A stretch of DNA of 20,444 nucleotides, from positions 1,630,205 to 1,650,648 of the forward strand of contig BFEA01000313.1 of NCBI GenBank assembly GCA_003427395.1, given 5' to 3'. The number at the start of each line of letters is the position of its first letter. The first letter of the stretch is position 1. Shown here piece after piece: positions 19,211 through 20,444 of this stretch. The stretch comes from Chara braunii (taxonomy: Eukaryota > Streptophyta > Charophyceae > Charales > Characeae). The notes below the pieces were generated by a model. It worked only from the letters and a program-made list of their open reading frames with translations. It did not search any database and was not told the DNA's origin. The translations under genes were made by a program, and so were the position numbers.

Positions 19211-19544
19211 CAGTGCCACGTCAGCAGTGCCAGATCAGCGGTGCCACGTCAGCAGTGCCACGTCACAGTGCCAAGTCACAGTGCCACGTCAGCAGTGCCA
19301 TGTCACAGTGCCAGATCAGCAGTGCCACGTCCGCAGTGCCAGATCAGCAGTGCCACATCCGCAGTGCCAGGTCACATTGACAGGTCAGACATACAGTGCC
19401 ACGTAAGCAGTGCCACATCAGACACAGTGCCACGTCAGCAGTGACGTTCAACACAGTGCCACGTCAACAGTGCCACGTCAGCAGTACCACGTCAGACGCA
19501 GTGCCACATCAGCAGTGCCACGTAAGCAGCATTGCCACGTCAAC
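19211..19544 (+). repeat. 14-bp minisatellite with ACGT core, about 22 units
   Basis: The unit CAGTGCCACGTCAG repeats with lengths of mostly 13-14 bp (a few 15-19). Variants include CCAGATC, CCACATC and CCACGTCCG. On the minus strand the consensus contains TGACGTGGC, an ACGT-core sequence of the kind bound by plant bZIP factors; roughly eight units keep it exactly. The array ends four bases before the ATG of a gag-like frame. All three plus-strand frames stay open across much of it, giving repetitive peptides that are by-products. Confidence 0.92.
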
Positions 19545-19547
19545 AAC

Positions 19548-20189
19548 ATGACGGGCCTGCCAGGCCAACTGGCCAATGAGACCATTGCCGCCTACAAGCA
19601 GCGTTGCCTCGCTCAGATAGAGGCTGAGGAACAACGCCTGCTGGCAGTCGAGGCTGCCCGCATACAAGCTGAAGAGGCAGCAGCAGCAGAGAAACTGCGG
19701 CTACAGGCCGATGCAGAAGCAGATGCCCAGGCTCGCCGAAAGGANGCCCAGGATCTGCTGCAGCGGCATGAAGCCAACAGCATCGACAGACTCAAGTACT
19801 GGCATTTTCAACCGAACGGCGACGACGCAACACCGCAAGAAAAGCACAAGGAGTTCCTCTCCAAACTCGTAATGCGGTTGTTGTATGCTTGCAACTACCA
19901 AAGGTTAGAGTTGGAGAGACAGCATCAGGAATTGGCGACGCTCCGCCGCACAGTGCAGAGCCACGAGGATGCAACTCGGGCACTCGATGCCCAATTGTTG
20001 GACCTGGAACAGGCTGTACCAGGACCAGCTGCTGGAGCTTCCAGCAGTGCACCCTCAAGCCGCCAACTGGAGGACCTCGTTGACCACGTAGTGGCAATGC
20101 TCGGCGACATCAGCGCCTTCGCTGCGCCGACCACCACCATCAGCAGTCAGCTGCATACATTGAAGACCGAGGTCCAGAAGCTGCAGTAG
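19548..20189 (+). CDS. Gag-like N-terminal coiled-coil protein of an LTR retrotransposon
   Basis: The first ATG after the minisatellite opens a 213-codon frame beginning MTGLPGQLANETIAAYKQRC. Residues of about 15-75 are rich in Ala, Glu, Gln, Arg and Leu in a heptad-like pattern, suggesting a coiled coil. RLKYWHFQPNGDD and a second helical stretch (LVMRLLYACNYQRLELERQ) follow, then a Ser/Ala-rich linker and a last helix ending KTEVQKLQ. The stop is TAG (20187), where the sequence context suggests CAG (Gln). Capsid-like coding resumes 47 bases later in another frame, so this was probably one longer gag. I recall very similar gag N-termini annotated in Chara braunii, unverified. One base (19745) is ambiguous. 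The frame opened upstream within the minisatellite is not taken as the start. Confidence 0.6.
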   Translation: MTGLPGQLANETIAAYKQRCLAQIEAEEQRLLAVEAARIQAEEAAAAEKLRLQADAEADAQARRKXAQDLLQRHEANSIDRLKYWHFQPNGDDATPQEKHKEFLSKLVMRLLYACNYQRLELERQHQELATLRRTVQSHEDATRALDAQLLDLEQAVPGPAAGASSSAPSSRQLEDLVDHVVAMLGDISAFAAPTTTISSQLHTLKTEVQKLQ

Positions 20190-20198
20190 ACGAACGCA

Positions 20199-20285
20199 GA
20201 GGTTCGACGACTACACGCAGCAGGATCCGTACAAGATGCCAACTTTCAACTTGGAGAGGTTCGACGACTACACGCAGCAGGATCC
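20199..20285. repeat. 30-bp direct repeat, 57-bp period
   Basis: GAGGTTCGACGACTACACGC and the ten bases after it occur at 20199-20228 and 20256-20285. The second copy is in the capsid frame (RFDDYTQQDP); the first is read in another frame (EVRRLHAAGS). The duplication therefore separates the coiled-coil frame from the capsid frame. Confidence 0.92.
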
Positions 20286-20444
20286 CGTCCTCTGGTGGGA
20301 AGCATTCACAACGCAACTCAGGATTCTGCCAGTAGCCAAGCATGCGTACATCGGCGCCCTGTTCCTGAACTCAAAGGGCGGATGCCAGACCTGGTTGAGC
20401 CACCTGGCAACCTCCCACGGCGTCGACGTACCAGACTTGAAGGA
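20236..20444 (+). pseudogene. gag: Gag capsid-like domain, cut by window end
   Basis: The frame reads MPTFNLERFDDYTQQDPVLW and continues WEAFTTQLRILPVAKHAYIG, ALFLNSKGGCQTWLSHLA and on to the window edge. The pattern W-W/F-x-L, followed by a helix and an A-x-x-W-L-like segment, fits the capsid domain of Ty3/Gypsy Gag. It is in a different frame from the coiled-coil ORF upstream, which ends in a stop. Whether it is intact cannot be seen, because the sequence ends here. Confidence 0.6.

Noticed and set aside
19121-19444. Open frames reading repeated SAVPRQQCHVSSAT-type peptides
   Set aside because: A 14-bp repeat without stops leaves all three frames open, so the peptides are by-products of the minisatellite.
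19211-19544. CRISPR array
   Set aside because: Units of 13-17 bp are contiguous with no unique spacers, and the context is a eukaryotic retroelement.

Overview
This window looks like repeat-rich nuclear DNA from a green plant or streptophyte alga. It has plant-type retrotransposon primer-binding sites complementary to initiator-tRNA-Met (TGGTATCAGAGC), chromovirus-like Ty3/Gypsy pol proteins, and long gene-free stretches with microsatellites. The gag-like proteins resemble what I remember of the charophyte Chara braunii, but that is recall and was not checked. I found no intact host gene, rRNA, CRISPR array or bacterial-type operon.

Layout. 1-4424: no recognisable gene, apart from a GC-rich inverted-repeat cluster, a duplicated TATA-containing segment, a defective tRNA-like sequence, a (TC)n microsatellite and a purine tract. 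4425-6612: the 3' end of a minus-strand Ty3/Gypsy element (LTR, polypurine tract, integrase C-terminal half). It is fused head to head at about 6612 to a plus-strand element. 6613-11125: a 5'-truncated, heavily mutated plus-strand gag-pol (gag, zinc knuckle, protease, RT, RNase H, integrase, chromodomain-like tail). 11159-12562: its probable 3' LTR, ending in a 495-bp tandem duplication. A primer-binding site follows at once, so a second internal region appears to share this LTR. 12577-16092: decayed, mostly unrecognised sequence with a second primer-binding site at 14266. 16093-18719: the 3' end of another minus-strand element (long LTR with a 334-bp tandem duplication, polypurine tract, integrase tail). 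18720-19210: a diverged tandem repeat and AT-rich DNA. 19211-20444: a 14-bp minisatellite of ACGT-core units running into a gag-like coiled-coil ORF and the start of a capsid-like domain, cut by the window end.

All coding remnants belong to LTR retrotransposons. The order gag, protease, RT, RNase H, integrase is that of Ty3/Gypsy. The plus-strand element cannot be autonomous: it has at least five in-frame stops, several frameshifts, an altered protease active site and a deletion through the integrase catalytic core. The most notable signals are a canonical-looking -1 frameshift heptamer at the gag stop, the ACGT-core minisatellite abutting a gag start, and an over-represented octamer (GCCATAGC) outside the coding remnants. 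None of these amounts to a demonstrated new system.
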